Shown here: in pieces, positions 43,257 to 53,400 of the stretch | Numbering within the stretch: position 1 is the first letter of the stretch | How the letters are laid out: each line of letters opens with the position of its first letter | Notes under the pieces: model-generated | The model's input: only the letters and a program-made list of their open reading frames with translations | Database searches by the model: none | Told to the model about the DNA's origin: nothing | Source of the DNA: Conexibacter arvalis | GTDB lineage: Bacteria; Actinomycetota; Thermoleophilia; Solirubrobacterales; Solirubrobacteraceae | NCBI RefSeq assembly: GCF_014199525.1 | Contig: NZ_JACHNU010000008.1 | Coordinates: 173,084-237,083 of the forward strand | Reading direction: 5' to 3' | DNA length: 64,000 bases | Position numbers and translations under genes: made by a program

Positions 43257-44708
43257 ATGCTGTCGCGAGCGATGCCCGCCGAAGCCGAGAGAGAGCCCGC
43301 CGCGGACGCGGCGGAGCCGCCGACGATCGCGCCCACCTCGCGTCGCGATCACCGGACGCTCGTCACCGTGCTGCTGGTCGTGGCGGTCCTCACCGGGCTG
43401 CCGGCGATGCTCGCGGTCTGGGTCGAGCGCCAGGCGCTCGACACCGGGAACTGGACCGAGACCAGCGCCGAGCTGCTCGCCGACGCGGACGTCCAGGCCG
43501 CGCTCGGCGCGTTCCTCGTCGACGAGGTGTTTCGCAGCGTCGACGTCGCCGGGGAGCTGGAGCGGGCGCTGCCGGCGCAGCTCGCGGGCCTCGCGAGCCC
43601 GGCGGCTGCGGGCCTGCGACAGGTCGCCGACCGCGAGGCGCCGCAACTGCTCGCCCGCCCGCGCGTGCAGCAGGCGTGGCGCAGAGCCAACGAGCTGGCG
43701 CATCGGCAGCTGGTGCGCGTCATCCGCGGCGGCGGTCCGGTCGTGGCGACCGGCGGCGGCGACGTGACGCTCGACGTCCGCGCGCTCGTCGACGAGGTCG
43801 CCGGGACCCTTGGCGTCGAGGACCAGGTGGTTGCGGCGCGCCGGCAGCTCCAGAGCCCGGCCGGGAGCGCCGCGCGCGGCGCGGCCGAGCAGCGCCTCGG
43901 CGTGACGCTGCCCGCGTCGTTCGGGCGGATCACGATCATGCGATCGGACGAGCTCGAGGCCGTGCAGGCGGTCGCGAAGGCGATCCACGGGCTCGCGATC
44001 GTGCTGACCGCCGTCAGCCTCGCCCTGTTCGCGGCCGCCGTGGCGCTCGCCGGCGGGTGGCGCCGCGTGGCGCTGCGGACGGTGGGCTGGTGCTTCGTCG
44101 GCATGGGGGTCGTCGTGCTGCTGGCCCGCCGGGTCGGCGGCGATCGGCTGGTGGACGCCCTCGTCCCCGCGGAATCGGTGCGGGCCGCGGCGCACGCCGC
44201 GTGGACGATCGGGACGGGCCTGCTGTACGACGTCGCGGCGGCGATGCTCGTCTACGGCCTCCTGCTGGTCGCCGCGGCGTGGCTGGCGGGATCGACCCGA
44301 CCGGCGGTCGAGACCCGCCGGGCGCTGGCGCCGACGCTGCGCGATCGTCCCGCCGCCGCGTTCGGCGTCGTGGCGATCGCGTTCCTGCTCGTGCTGCTCT
44401 GGGGCCCCACCCCCGTCACGCGCGCTCCGCTCGGGATCGCCGCGCTGGCGGTCCTGCTCGCTCTGGGCGTCGAGACGCTGCGTCGCCTGGCCGGCCGCGA
44501 GTTCCCGGACGCTCGCCGCGGCGACACGGTGCGCCGGGTGCGAGCGTGGCTGGACGAGCGGCGCCGCGTCGGACGCCGCGAGGCGGGGTCCGAGGGGACG
44601 CGGACGCCGATCGAGGAGCTCGAGCGGCTCGCGGCGCTGCGCGACCGCGGCGCGCTCGACGACGAGGAGTTCCGCGCGCAGAAGCAGCTGCTGCTGCACG
44701 GCTCGTAG
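43257..44708 (+). CDS. Multi-helix membrane protein with C-terminal SHOCT domain
   Basis: About 483 residues; an ATG 15 bp later is an equally possible start. One helix lies near the N-terminus (LVTVLLVVAVLTGLPAMLAVW). An extracytoplasmic domain of about 200 residues follows (TETSAELLADADVQAALGAFLVDEVF). Four further helices include GLAIVLTAVSLALFAAAVALAGG, LRTVGWCFVGMGVVVLLA and AAFGVVAIAFLLVLLWG. The end is a SHOCT module, IEELERLAALRDRGALDDEEFRAQKQLLL. Similar proteins are common in actinobacteria without assigned function. The SHOCT tail suggests an oligomeric complex. Confidence 0.82.
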   Translation: MLSRAMPAEAEREPAADAAEPPTIAPTSRRDHRTLVTVLLVVAVLTGLPAMLAVWVERQALDTGNWTETSAELLADADVQAALGAFLVDEVFRSVDVAGELERALPAQLAGLASPAAAGLRQVADREAPQLLARPRVQQAWRRANELAHRQLVRVIRGGGPVVATGGGDVTLDVRALVDEVAGTLGVEDQVVAARRQLQSPAGSAARGAAEQRLGVTLPASFGRITIMRSDELEAVQAVAKAIHGLAIVLTAVSLALFAAAVALAGGWRRVALRTVGWCFVGMGVVVLLARRVGGDRLVDALVPAESVRAAAHAAWTIGTGLLYDVAAAMLVYGLLLVAAAWLAGSTRPAVETRRALAPTLRDRPAAAFGVVAIAFLLVLLWGPTPVTRAPLGIAALAVLLALGVETLRRLAGREFPDARRGDTVRRVRAWLDERRRVGRREAGSEGTRTPIEELERLAALRDRGALDDEEFRAQKQLLLHGS

Positions 44709-44794
44709 CCCGCCCGTCGCGTGGCCGGATCACGGTCGACGCCCTGTTGCGGGCTGGGCGAGCGCTGCCGCGCCCGGGCGGATGCGCGTGCGCG

Positions 44795-45745
44795 TCAGCC
44801 GGTGGCGACGTACGTGACCTGTCCCTGCATGACGGTCGGGAAGCGGTTCGGAGCGGAGGTCTGGCAGGACAGGCCGATGTCGTGGGTGCCGGGCGAGACG
44901 GCGAACCGCTGCACGACCGGGATCGTGACGTACCCGTCCGACTCGCCGGCGAAGTACCCGAACGACGGCTTGCCGTTCGTCCCGTTCAACGTGAGTCTGC
45001 ACACGATCGTGTCCGCGGCGCCCGGGGCGTCCTCGCTCGGCAGGTCGGTCAGGATCAGCACCCCGCTGAGCACCAGCGCGTTCACGCCCGCCGGCGTGGT
45101 CACCGACTGCACCGACCACCGCGTCTCCTGGCCGGGATCGAGGCGCTTGATGTCGAGGTCGAACATCCCCGACTCCGACGGCCCCGCCGGCCCCGTGGCG
45201 CCGGGCGGACCGGGCGGACCGGGCGGCCCCGGCTCCCCGGCCGCCCCCGGCAGCCCGGTCGGCCCGCGCTCGCCCGCCGGGCCCGGGAGGCCGGGCGCCC
45301 CGCGCTCGCCGCCGGGCCCGGGCGCGCCGGCAGCGCCGCGCTCACCGGGCGGCCCCTGCGGCCCGGCCTCGCCCCGCTCCCCGGCCGGCCCACGCGCCCC
45401 GGCCGGCCCACGCGCTCCGGCCGGCCCGCGCGCCCCGGGCTCGCCCCGCTCGCCCTGAGCTCCAGCGGTGCCGCGGGCCGCCTGGCGGCCGAGCCGCGCG
45501 CGCACGCCGCGGGACAGATCCCGCAGCTGCACGCCCCCGTCCCGGAGCTGGCGCGAGGCCACCGCGCCGTCCCGCAGGTTGGCCCCGGTGAGGCTGCGCT
45601 TCTCGATGTCCTTGCCGGTCAGCAGCTGACGAACCCCGCCGCGCGCAGGCGGGACCACGGCGACCGCCATCGCCGCCAGCAGCAGCACCGAAGCCGCAAG
45701 CACCGCCGGAGGCAGGGCGCGAACGTGGGAGAACAGGGATTTCAT
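44795..45745 (-). CDS. Collagen-like surface protein (33 Gly-X-Y triplets)
   Basis: 316 residues; ATG with GAGGAG upstream. Signal/anchor helix at about 12-33 ([20 protein letters not shown]). A linker with [30 protein letters not shown] precedes an uninterrupted collagen-like stretch of 33 Gly-X-Y triplets at 92-190, rich in GER, GPA, GPP. The C-terminal beta-rich head of about 125 residues has two Cys (IVCRL, LSCQT). Bacterial collagen-like proteins trimerise through the triplets and display the head. Structure or adhesion is likely, ligand unknown. A second protein of the same design is encoded 3 kb away. Confidence 0.9.
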   Translation of the reverse strand: MKSLFSHVRALPPAVLAASVLLLAAMAVAVVPPARGGVRQLLTGKDIEKRSLTGANLRDGAVASRQLRDGGVQLRDLSRGVRARLGRQAARGTAGAQGERGEPGARGPAGARGPAGARGPAGERGEAGPQGPPGERGAAGAPGPGGERGAPGLPGPAGERGPTGLPGAAGEPGPPGPPGPPGATGPAGPSESGMFDLDIKRLDPGQETRWSVQSVTTPAGVNALVLSGVLILTDLPSEDAPGAADTIVCRLTLNGTNGKPSFGYFAGESDGYVTIPVVQRFAVSPGTHDIGLSCQTSAPNRFPTVMQGQVTYVATG

Positions 45746-45922
45746 GGGACTTCGAGGCTCCTCATCGTCGGTGGCGCAACGAACTTGGCACGCCGCCGTC
45801 AGTATGAACCGTCGGCCGGAGCCGCTCGATCTGACGCCGATCCCTCCGAGTCGGGGTGCCGGGCCGCGGGCCCCCGTCGGATACGCTGCCGTCGCCGACT
45901 GCTCGAGGACCCTCGAACCATC

Positions 45923-46540
45923 GTGACCTTCCTTCCGCGCACCGAACACGAACTGGTCCGCATGGGCGACGACGAGCTGATCGAGCACGTTCGGCGCGCG
46001 CGGGCGGTCGGCGAGGTCGAGCAGGCGGTGCTCGCGTTGCGCGTCCTCGTGTACGGGCATTGGGACCGGATCGAGCGGCGGGTGGCGCTGAAGGTGCCGC
46101 GCGAGGAGGTCGAGGCCGTCACGTCGGACGTCGTCTTCTCTGCGATCAGTTCGGCGTTCGACGGCGGGTCGCCGGGCGAGTTCGCGACGTGGCTCAACAC
46201 GATCACGAGCCGTCGGATCGCCGATCACCACCGGCGCCGCGCGGGCTCCCCCACGCTCGTGGAGATCGGATCCATGCGCAGCGGCGAGGAGGCCGGGTCG
46301 GCGATCGAGCCCGCCGATCGGTCGCAGGAGGGGCTGGTCGAGACCGAGGACGCGCTCGCCCGCGTGCTCGGCGCGTTGAGCGAGCAGCATGCGCGTGTGG
46401 TGGAGCGTCACGTGCTGGCTGGCGTGCCGGCCCGCGAGGTCGGCGAGGAGCTCGGCGTCGGCGCCGACAACGTGGCGCAGATCGCCTCTCGCTTCCGCAG
46501 AAGACTGCGCGAGCATCTCTCGATGGGAGAGGATCGGTGA
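45923..46540 (+). CDS. Sigma-70 family (ECF-like) RNA polymerase sigma factor
   Basis: 205 residues from GTG. Region 2-like: [65 protein letters not shown]. Region 4-like: [51 protein letters not shown]. Both DNA/RNAP-binding regions are complete, and the protein lacks the extra domains of group 1-2 factors. Its stop overlaps the next start (GTGA at 46537). It is the first gene of an operon with an XRE-like protein and an ImmA/IrrE peptidase, which suggests control by proteolysis. Confidence 0.88.
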   Translation: MTFLPRTEHELVRMGDDELIEHVRRARAVGEVEQAVLALRVLVYGHWDRIERRVALKVPREEVEAVTSDVVFSAISSAFDGGSPGEFATWLNTITSRRIADHHRRRAGSPTLVEIGSMRSGEEAGSAIEPADRSQEGLVETEDALARVLGALSEQHARVVERHVLAGVPAREVGEELGVGADNVAQIASRFRRRLREHLSMGEDR

Positions 46541-46542
46541 GC

Positions 46543-47235
46543 ATGGCTGACGTCCACGCACTGTTCGACGCGTTCGTCGCCGCGGATCGCGGCCCGGCTC
46601 CGGCGGATCCGCACAGGTTCCTCGACCAGGTGGCCGGCTTGGATCGTCGGGAGCTCGAGCTGCTGATCGACGGCTACCTCCAGCGCGCGCCCCGCCGGAC
46701 GGTCTCGCCGGAGGTGCTGCGCGCCGCCCATCCAGCTGGCGTCGCAGCCGGCGCGGCGCGGACGAGCGACCGCGTGGAGCGGGCGTTCGCGGGTGCGAGC
46801 GGCTCCTGGCCGGTGCTGCTTCCACGTCTGCGGGAAGCGGCCCGACTGCCGCGACGCGCGCTCGTCGATGCGCTCTCGTCACGCCTCGGAGTCGAGGACG
46901 AGACGGAACGGGTCGCCGCGTACTACCACGAGATGGAGCGCGGACTGCTGCCGGCGGACGGCGTGAGCGATCGCGTGCTGGTCGCGCTGGCCGCGTTGCT
47001 CGGCGAAAGTGCGGAGCGGCTGCGCGCCGCCGGTCGTGCGATCGCGCCGCCGGCCGCCGTTCCGGGACGGGATGGGACGCTCGCCGCGGCCGCATTCGCG
47101 CGCACCGCGACGCCCGACGAGGAGCTCGCGCCGCCTGCGGAGCCGGCGGTGAAGCGACCGCAATCCGGACGGCAAGCCGGTGCGCTGGTCGACGCGCTGT
47201 TCACCGGCGGCCCGGACGCCGGAGCGACGGCGTGA
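46543..47235 (+). CDS. XRE-like protein, probable regulator of the sigma factor
   Basis: 230 residues from ATG; a GTG 6 bp upstream overlapping the sigma stop is an alternative. Acidic helical N-terminus ([38 protein letters not shown]). The middle, about 95-165, reads like a helix-turn-helix of the XRE class ([56 protein letters not shown]). The C-terminal third is disordered. I do not recognise the full-length family. Placed between a sigma factor and an ImmA/IrrE peptidase, it could be the proteolysed antagonist, as ImmR is for ImmA. Inference. Confidence 0.7.
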   Translation: MADVHALFDAFVAADRGPAPADPHRFLDQVAGLDRRELELLIDGYLQRAPRRTVSPEVLRAAHPAGVAAGAARTSDRVERAFAGASGSWPVLLPRLREAARLPRRALVDALSSRLGVEDETERVAAYYHEMERGLLPADGVSDRVLVALAALLGESAERLRAAGRAIAPPAAVPGRDGTLAAAAFARTATPDEELAPPAEPAVKRPQSGRQAGALVDALFTGGPDAGATA

Positions 47236-47795
47236 CGGGCGCCGGCGGCGACCGCGTGCGCGAGCAGGCCGAGCGCATCCTCGCCGACGTCCCTGCATGG
47301 CTGTGGGACGGTGAACGGCTTCCCGTGCCCGTGGAAGACATCGTCGACTCGTGCTTCGGCCTGCACGTGCGCGACGTCGAGGACATGAGCGCCGCGCCGG
47401 GCGCTCCGGCGGTGGACGGAGGCCAGCAGCTGAGCGGTCTGCTGCTTCCGGCGCGCGGCGAGATCTGGGTCAACGCCGACGAGGCCCGGCGCTGGCCTCC
47501 GCGTCGGCGGTTCACGATCGGGCACGAGCTCGGACACTGGGTTCTGCACCGGACCGGCCAGGAGTCGCTGTTCTGCCGCCGGACGACCGTCCAAGAGGCG
47601 CGAGCGGTGGTGGCCGACATCGAGGAGGAGGCATCTCAGTTCGCTGCCGAGCTGCTGATGCCGCGGTGGCTGCTCGTGCGAGAGCACGCCGCCTGCAACG
47701 GCGACATCGACGCGCTGTGCGCGCGCTTCGCCTCGAGCCGGGCGGCGATGGAACGCCGGGTCGGTCAGTTGCTCGTCGGAGAGCCGCCGCGGTAG
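47232..47795 (+). CDS. ImmA/IrrE-family metallopeptidase
   Basis: 187 residues from GTG, overlapping the previous stop by 4 bp. Zinc site HELGH (98-102) in RRRFTIGHELGHWVLH, with the third ligand in EEEASQFAAELLMP (E133). Family members cleave XRE repressors, such as ImmA on ImmR of mobile elements and IrrE/PprI on DdrO in the Deinococcus DNA-damage response. The XRE-like protein encoded immediately upstream is the obvious candidate substrate. What triggers cleavage is unknown. Confidence 0.9.
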   Translation: MTGAGGDRVREQAERILADVPAWLWDGERLPVPVEDIVDSCFGLHVRDVEDMSAAPGAPAVDGGQQLSGLLLPARGEIWVNADEARRWPPRRRFTIGHELGHWVLHRTGQESLFCRRTTVQEARAVVADIEEEASQFAAELLMPRWLLVREHAACNGDIDALCARFASSRAAMERRVGQLLVGEPPR

Positions 47796-47802
47796 CGCCG
47801 AA

Positions 47803-48933
47803 TCAGCCGGACGCCGGCGCGAAGCCCAGCGCGGCGCGCGGCGGGGTCCGAGACTGGCCGGCCGCGAGCGCGTACAGCTCCGCAAGCGTCGAGCGCTCGC
47901 GGTTCGGCGGTGCGACCGACCGTGTCGCGCACCACCGTTCGATCTCCGGCCGCGTGAGCGATTCGAAGGCGACCTCGGTGAGCAGGCGGCCAGGGCGGCG
48001 CAGGCGCCCGTCCAGATGCTCGGGGCGCTCGTTGGTGGTCAGGAGGACGATCAGCCGAAGCGCCGCTCCGAGCACGCCGTCGCCGACGTTGAGCAGCCGC
48101 CCGACCGTCTGCCGGCTCGCTCCGGTGTCGGCGCTCAGATGCTGGCCGACGTCCTCGAGGACCGCGAGCCGCCAGCGCCCGGCTCGGGTCTCCCCGCGGG
48201 GGTTCCCGACGGTCATCAGGTAGCCGGGATTGGCGAGCAGCTCCTCCGGGTCGCTGACGACGTGGAGGTCGGCCCAGTCGCGCCAAGCGCCCGCAAGCGT
48301 CTGCACCGCGTGGGTCTTGCCGGTCCCGGATGCCCCGTGGAAGAGGATCAGGCGACCGCCGCCCGGCGGAGCGCCGCGCCAGCCCATGAGCGGCGCCAGG
48401 CCGCGTGCCGTCGCCGCCGCGTAGTTGTCGCGCACGCCGTCCCACGCCGGTGCCGGCACGGTGGTCGGGATGTTGTGCCCGTCCGTCCCGTCCCACCACC
48501 AGAGGCGAGCGGCGAGCGCGCTCGCAGCGGGCCGCAGCGGCGGGAGCTTCGCGGCGATCCGCTCGGTCGCCGTGCGGGCGCCTGCGCTCGAGGTCGCCGC
48601 AGCCCGCACGGTCGCGGATCCGGCGGCGAGGATGACGTGCGCGACGGCCTCACCGAGGTCGATCACGAGCTCCTCGGCCCCGTCGTCCGCGTATGACACG
48701 TGCGCGACCGCGCGGTCGGCGAGCGGCTCGTGCGACGCCTCGGTCGCCCAGCTCGCACCGGCGACATGGCGCAGGCCGCGGTCGGACACGAGCTCGAGGA
48801 ACCAGGTGTCGGCGAGCGAGTGATACGTCGGTGATGCGATGAGCTGCAGCGTGCGTCCTTCCGTGCGAACGATGGCCGGTGACCCCGAGGCGGAGGAGCG
48901 GCTCGTCCCGGTCCGCTCCTCCGCCGTGTTCAC
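47803..48933 (-). CDS. AAA-family ATPase (DUF5925-type)
   Basis: 376 residues. The N-terminal 170 residues form a distinct beta/alpha domain (RTLQLIASPTYHSLADTWFLELV, ELVIDLGEAVAHVILAAGSA). An AAA core follows: Walker A FHGASGTGKTHAV (about 210-222), Walker B RLAVLEDVGQHL, sensor-1 LIVLLTTNERPEHL, and Arg finger/sensor-2 RLRRPGRL. This matches actinobacterial AAA proteins with DUF5925 (from recollection). Its end is 7 bp from the ImmA/IrrE gene in convergent orientation. No function is known. Confidence 0.88.
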   Translation of the reverse strand: MNTAEERTGTSRSSASGSPAIVRTEGRTLQLIASPTYHSLADTWFLELVSDRGLRHVAGASWATEASHEPLADRAVAHVSYADDGAEELVIDLGEAVAHVILAAGSATVRAAATSSAGARTATERIAAKLPPLRPAASALAARLWWWDGTDGHNIPTTVPAPAWDGVRDNYAAATARGLAPLMGWRGAPPGGGRLILFHGASGTGKTHAVQTLAGAWRDWADLHVVSDPEELLANPGYLMTVGNPRGETRAGRWRLAVLEDVGQHLSADTGASRQTVGRLLNVGDGVLGAALRLIVLLTTNERPEHLDGRLRRPGRLLTEVAFESLTRPEIERWCATRSVAPPNRERSTLAELYALAAGQSRTPPRAALGFAPASG

Positions 48934-48951
48934 GTGCCCCTGCTGGCTTGG

Positions 48952-49917
48952 CTACTCCTGCGGTCCGGCGTCGACGACCGTGCCGACCGGGACCGCCTCG
49001 AGGCTCGCGGCGGCGACCAGCCCGCCGTCGACGGCCGTGGTGCCGCCGGCACCGCGAACGGCGTAGCAGCGCACCGCGAGCTCGACCGGCTCCTCGTCGA
49101 CCGCGACGACGCCGCCGATCGAGAGGCCCTGGCGGTACCCGGGGGGCTCGACGTCGCCGTGGAAGAACGTGACGTAGTAGGTGTCGACGTTCTGGTCGTC
49201 TCCTTCGAGCACGCGGACGAGGTTGCAGCGCGTCTGGGCGACGATCCGCGAGCCATCCGCATCACCGACGACGGGCGGCCGCACGGACATGTTGGCCTCG
49301 ACGCGGTACGTGCCGGGCGTCTCCAGCGTGATCGCACGGACGCCGGACCCGGTGGTCGCATAGTCGTCCGGCCACGTCTCCTCGAGCGCCATCGTCCGCG
49401 CGGTGAACGGCGAGGCGTCGCGGTAGAGCGCGGCGAAGCCGGCCGGGCCCTCCGGGCCGGCGGGACCAGCCGGGCCGGCAGGACCCTCCGGGCCGGCGGG
49501 ACCAGCCGGACCGGCAGGGCCGGCCGGCCCGCGCTCACCCGCGGGCCCCTGCTGACCGGTCGCACCGGTGTCGCCCTTCTCGCCCGGCGCGCCTCTGGGA
49601 CCGGCGACGCCCTGCTCGCCCTGGGGCCCGCGCTCGCCCTGGGGCCCGCGCTCGCCCTGCGGTCCGGCCGGACCCGCGGGACCGGCAGCGCCGACCGCTC
49701 CGGCATCGCCCTTCGGCCCGGCCGGCCCCTGGGGGCCGACACGGCCCTTGAGCGCTCTGCGTGCCGATCTCGACAGGCGGTCGGCGGTGATCGTGCCCTT
49801 GCGGATCTCTCTTCCGCTGATCAGCTGCTTGGCGGCGACGGCGGACCCCGTCATCGCGAACACGACGGCGATGACGGCGACCGCCATCGCCGGTGACACG
49901 CGGATCTTCTTGCGCAC
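48952..49917 (-). CDS. Collagen-like surface protein (34 Gly-X-Y triplets)
   Basis: 321 residues from a GTG that follows GGAGG by eight bases. N-terminal hydrophobic signal or anchor ([18 protein letters not shown], about 11-28). Linker [22 protein letters not shown] parallels the linker of the other collagen-like protein ([14 protein letters not shown]). There are 34 Gly-X-Y triplets at 58-159, dominated by GPA and GER, then a head domain with two Cys (RCNLV, RCYAV) ending VVDAGPQE. Divergent from a small XRE regulator. The DNA of the triplet region contains 36-bp and 18-bp tandem units. Confidence 0.9.
   Translation of the reverse strand: MRKKIRVSPAMAVAVIAVVFAMTGSAVAAKQLISGREIRKGTITADRLSRSARRALKGRVGPQGPAGPKGDAGAVGAAGPAGPAGPQGERGPQGERGPQGEQGVAGPRGAPGEKGDTGATGQQGPAGERGPAGPAGPAGPAGPEGPAGPAGPAGPEGPAGFAALYRDASPFTARTMALEETWPDDYATTGSGVRAITLETPGTYRVEANMSVRPPVVGDADGSRIVAQTRCNLVRVLEGDDQNVDTYYVTFFHGDVEPPGYRQGLSIGGVVAVDEEPVELAVRCYAVRGAGGTTAVDGGLVAAASLEAVPVGTVVDAGPQE
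49448..49519. repeat. Tandem 36-bp repeat, two copies, in the collagen-like gene
   Basis: Units 49448-49483 and 49484-49519 are nearly identical at the base level (they differ at two or three positions), beginning ccctccgggccggcgggacc. Each encodes four Gly-X-Y triplets ([12 protein letters not shown]). The base-level identity points to recent slippage or unequal recombination. Confidence 0.85.
49615..49668. repeat. Tandem 18-bp repeat in the collagen-like gene
   Basis: ctcgccctggggcccgcg occurs exactly at 49615-49632 and 49633-49650, with a diverged third copy at 49651-49668. The units encode GER GPQ-type triplets. Like the 36-bp repeat, it is a likely length-variable site. Confidence 0.85.
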
Positions 49918-49984
49918 TGCATGACCTCCTGGATCGGCGCGGCGGGCGACGACGACCGTCGCCCGCAACACAAATGTGACTTTT

Positions 49985-49996
49985 AGTCCGTGGACT
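49985..49996. promoter_or_regulatory. Candidate operator between the collagen-like and XRE genes
   Basis: AGTCC-GT-GGACT, perfect 5-bp arms, in an AT-rich island (tttt...ttata) of the divergent promoter. The gene to the right is an XRE repressor, so autoregulation is plausible. Short element, weak evidence. Confidence 0.3.
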
Positions 49997-50034
49997 TATA
50001 GACATCAAGTCGGAGCTGCGCGCCGGTTCCTGAC

Positions 50035-50340
50035 ATGCTCTTGCCGAAATCCCGCCGCCAACCGCCTCAGGTCCCGCTCCCGATCCCCCTCATGCCCGGC
50101 CGCTCTCGCCACCACCTCGACCTCGGCGAGGCGATCCGCGCCCGGCGCAGGGACCTCGGCATCTCGCAGGAGGCGCTGGCCGATCGCATCGGGATCGACC
50201 GGACCTACCTGTCGGGCATCGAGCGCGGGGAGCGCAACCCGAGCTACACCAATCTCCTGCGCATCGCGAGTGCGCTGCGCGTCCCGTTCTCCGAGCTGCA
50301 GGCGGCCGCCGAGGCACGCTCCGCGCAGAAGCGGGCCTGA
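50035..50340 (+). CDS. XRE-family helix-turn-helix regulator
   Basis: Up to 101 residues; an ATG at 50092 (MPGRSRHHLDLGEAI) would remove a Pro-rich leader of 19 residues, and no Shine-Dalgarno decides. The HTH is textbook: LGEAIRARRRDLGISQEALADRIGIDRTYLSGIERGERNPSYTNLLRIASALRVPFSELQ. Proteins this short act as repressors of neighbouring genes or as restriction-modification controllers. It lies between a collagen-like gene and the defence island, so either could be its target. Confidence 0.88.
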   Translation: MLLPKSRRQPPQVPLPIPLMPGRSRHHLDLGEAIRARRRDLGISQEALADRIGIDRTYLSGIERGERNPSYTNLLRIASALRVPFSELQAAAEARSAQKRA

Positions 50341-50492
50341 GCCGCGCCGCCGCTCGACGTGTGGTCGCATCGCACGAGCGGTCAGTCGCGGCCGGCCGCC
50401 CCGGTCTGACATGACCGGCACCGCCGCCGCTCAAGCGCCGCGGTCCGGCAACCGATGTCAGGTTCACGCCGATCCAGCAGACTGCAGACGCG

Positions 50493-53400
50493 ATGCTTCT
50501 CTTTCCAGACGACCGGATCTGCCTGTCGGCCAGCGACGTCACCGACTTCCTCGCGTGCGGGCACCTCGCGGCGCAGAAGCTCGCGATCGCCCGCGGGGAG
50601 CGCGCCCGCCCCCGCCCCGAGGACGATCCCCACACGGAGCTCATCCGCCGCCGCGGCGACGAGCACGAGCGCGAGCAGCTCGCCCGCCTGAGCGAGGCCT
50701 GCGGCGCCTGCGTCGATCTGACGCGCGACCGCAGTCCGGGCACGCCAGAGGCGCTCCGGGACGCGGCCGAGGCGACCGCGGCCGCGATGCGCGACGGCGC
50801 GCCGCTGATCTTCCAGGCGACGCTCTTCGACGGCCGCTGGCAGGGCCGGATCGACTTCCTGCGCCGGGTCGCGATCCCCTCCGATCTGGGCCCGTTCGCC
50901 TACGAGCTGCTCGACACGAAGCTGGCCCGGCAGGTCAAGCCCGGCGCCGTCCACCAGCTCAGCCTCTACTCGCGGCTGCTGAGCCAAGTGCAGGGCGTCG
51001 AGCTGCCGGAGGCGTGGATCGTCTTGGGCGACGGCACGGAGGCGCGCGTCGACCTCACCCGCTACGCGGCGCTGCACCGGCGCGTCGCCCGCCGCGTCGA
51101 GGCGCTCGTCGAAGGCGCGACGCCCGCGACGGTTCCCGAGCCGGTCTCGCACTGCGACATCTGCGATCTCGAGCGCGAATGCCGGGAGTGGCTCGTCGCG
51201 ACCGACCATCTGAGCCTCGTCGCCGGCGCGCGGCGCGACCAGCGCGACAAGCTCGTCGGGGCGGGCGTCGAGACGCTGGCAGGACTCGCGACGCTGCCGG
51301 GGGACGTCCGCGTGCCGAAGCTCTCCCCCGAGCGGCTCGCGACGCTGCGCGGCCAGGCAGGTCTCCAGCTCCGCTCGCGGCTGGAGGGCCGGCCGACGCG
51401 GGAGCACCTCTCGCCGGAGCCCGCTCGCGGCTACGCGCGACTGCCCGAGCCGGACGCCGGCGACCTCTTCTTCGATCTCGAAGGCGATCCGTACGCCGGC
51501 GCCGACGGCGGCCTGGAGTACCTGTGGGGCTGGTGCGACGCCGGCGGCGAGTACGACTGCGTCTGGGCCCACGACGCCCATGCGGAGCGGGCGGCGCTCG
51601 AGCGGTTCGTCGACTTCGTCCTCGCGCGGCGACGCAGCCACCCGGCGATGCACGTCTACCACTACGCCCCGCACGAGGCTTCGACGCTCCAGGGCCTTGC
51701 GCTCAAGCACGCCACGCGTGAGGACGAGGTCGACTCACTGCTGAAGGAGAGCGTCCTCGTCGACCTCTTCGCCGTCGTGCGCCAGGGCGTCCAGGTCGGC
51801 GAGGAGTCGTACTCGCTCAAGCGCCTCGAGCGCCACCATCGCTTCGAGCGCCTCGAGCGCAGCGTCCGCGAGGGCGGCGGCTCGATCGTCGCCTACGAAC
51901 GGTGGCTCGAATCCGGCGACGGGACTCAGCTGGAGGCGATCCGCGCCTACAACGAGGAGGACTGCCGCTCCACGCTGTCGCTGCGCGACTGGGTCTGGCG
52001 CGAGCTGCGCCCCGAGGCTGCGGCCAGATTCGGCGTCGACTTCGCCGACCTCGCCGATCCGGAACCGAGCGAGCCACCGGCACCGCCTGCGTGGCTGGAG
52101 GAGATCGAGCCGATCGAGCAGGCGCTGACCGCGCCGCTGCCCGCCGACCCCGACGCGGACGACGCCGACCAGGCCGAGCGCCGCCTGCTCGCGCAGCTGC
52201 TGCGCTACCACCAGCGCGAGGGCAAGCCGCAGTGGTGGCGGCACTTCGCGCTGAGAGCGATGACACCGCAGGAGCTCGTCGACGAGCCCGACGCGATCGG
52301 CCTCCTGCGCCGCGACGACGCCGTCGCCCCGACGCCGCACAGACGGTCGCTCGACTACCGCTTCACCTTCCCTGCCCAGGAGCAGCGCCTCAAGCCGGGA
52401 ACGGTGATCGAACCCGCGACCGACGAGTCGCACAAGCTGATCGAGGCCGGAGACGGCCACGTCGTGCTGCGCCGCGCGAGCGCCAAGCCGGCGCCCGCGC
52501 CGGCCGCCCTGATCCCGTCCAAACCGGTGGACCCAAGGGTGCTGCGCAGAGCGATCGCTGCGGTCGGCGAGTCGCTGATCGCCGGCGAGGACAGCTTCGC
52601 GGCCGTCCGCTCGCTGCTGCGCCGGGAGCCGCCGACGCTCCCTGGCGGGATGCCCGACGACGATCTGGAGGCGCTCCGGTGCGCGACGCTCGAGCTGGCG
52701 GCGACCGGCGGCCACCTCGCGATCCAGGGTCCGCCCGGCACCGGCAAGACCTACCGCGGGGCCCGCATGATCGCCGCGGCGCTCGAGCGGGGCCTGCGCG
52801 TCGCGATCACCGCGCCGAGCCACGCCGCGATTCAGAACCTGGTGCGCGCGGTCGAGGATCACGCCGCCGCCGCAGGTGTGTCATTCCGCGGCGTGTACAA
52901 GGGCGACGGCTACGCGAGCGCCACCGGCGCCATCGAGGTCGTCGACAGGCCCCGAGACGCCGACGCGGGTTACGACCTCGTCGCCGGCACCGCCTGGCTG
53001 CTCGCTCGCCCGGAGCACCGCGAGGCGATCGACCTCCTGTTCGCGGACGAGGCCGGACAGCTCGCCCTCGCCGACCTCGTCGCCGCCGGCACCTGTGCGC
53101 GCGGCCTCGTGCTGCTCGGCGACCCGCAGCAGCTCCCGCAGGTCACCCAGGCGCAGCATCCCGGCGCCGCCGGCAACAGCGCGCTCGGGCACCTGCTCGC
53201 CGGCGCCGACACGATCCCGCCCGAGCGCGGCGTCCTGCTGACCGAGAGCTGGCGCATGCACCCCGATGTCTGCGCCTTCGTCAGCGAACGCAGCTACGAG
53301 CGCCGTCTCCGCTCACGCCCAGCCTGCGCGACGCGCCGCGTCGACGCGGCGGCCGGCATGCTCCGCGGCGCCGGCCTGCGCACGATCCCCGTCGCCCACG

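Noticed and set aside
49448..49668. Repeated units considered as a CRISPR array
   Set aside because: Repeats are directly tandem without unique spacers and encode Gly-X-Y triplets inside a gene.
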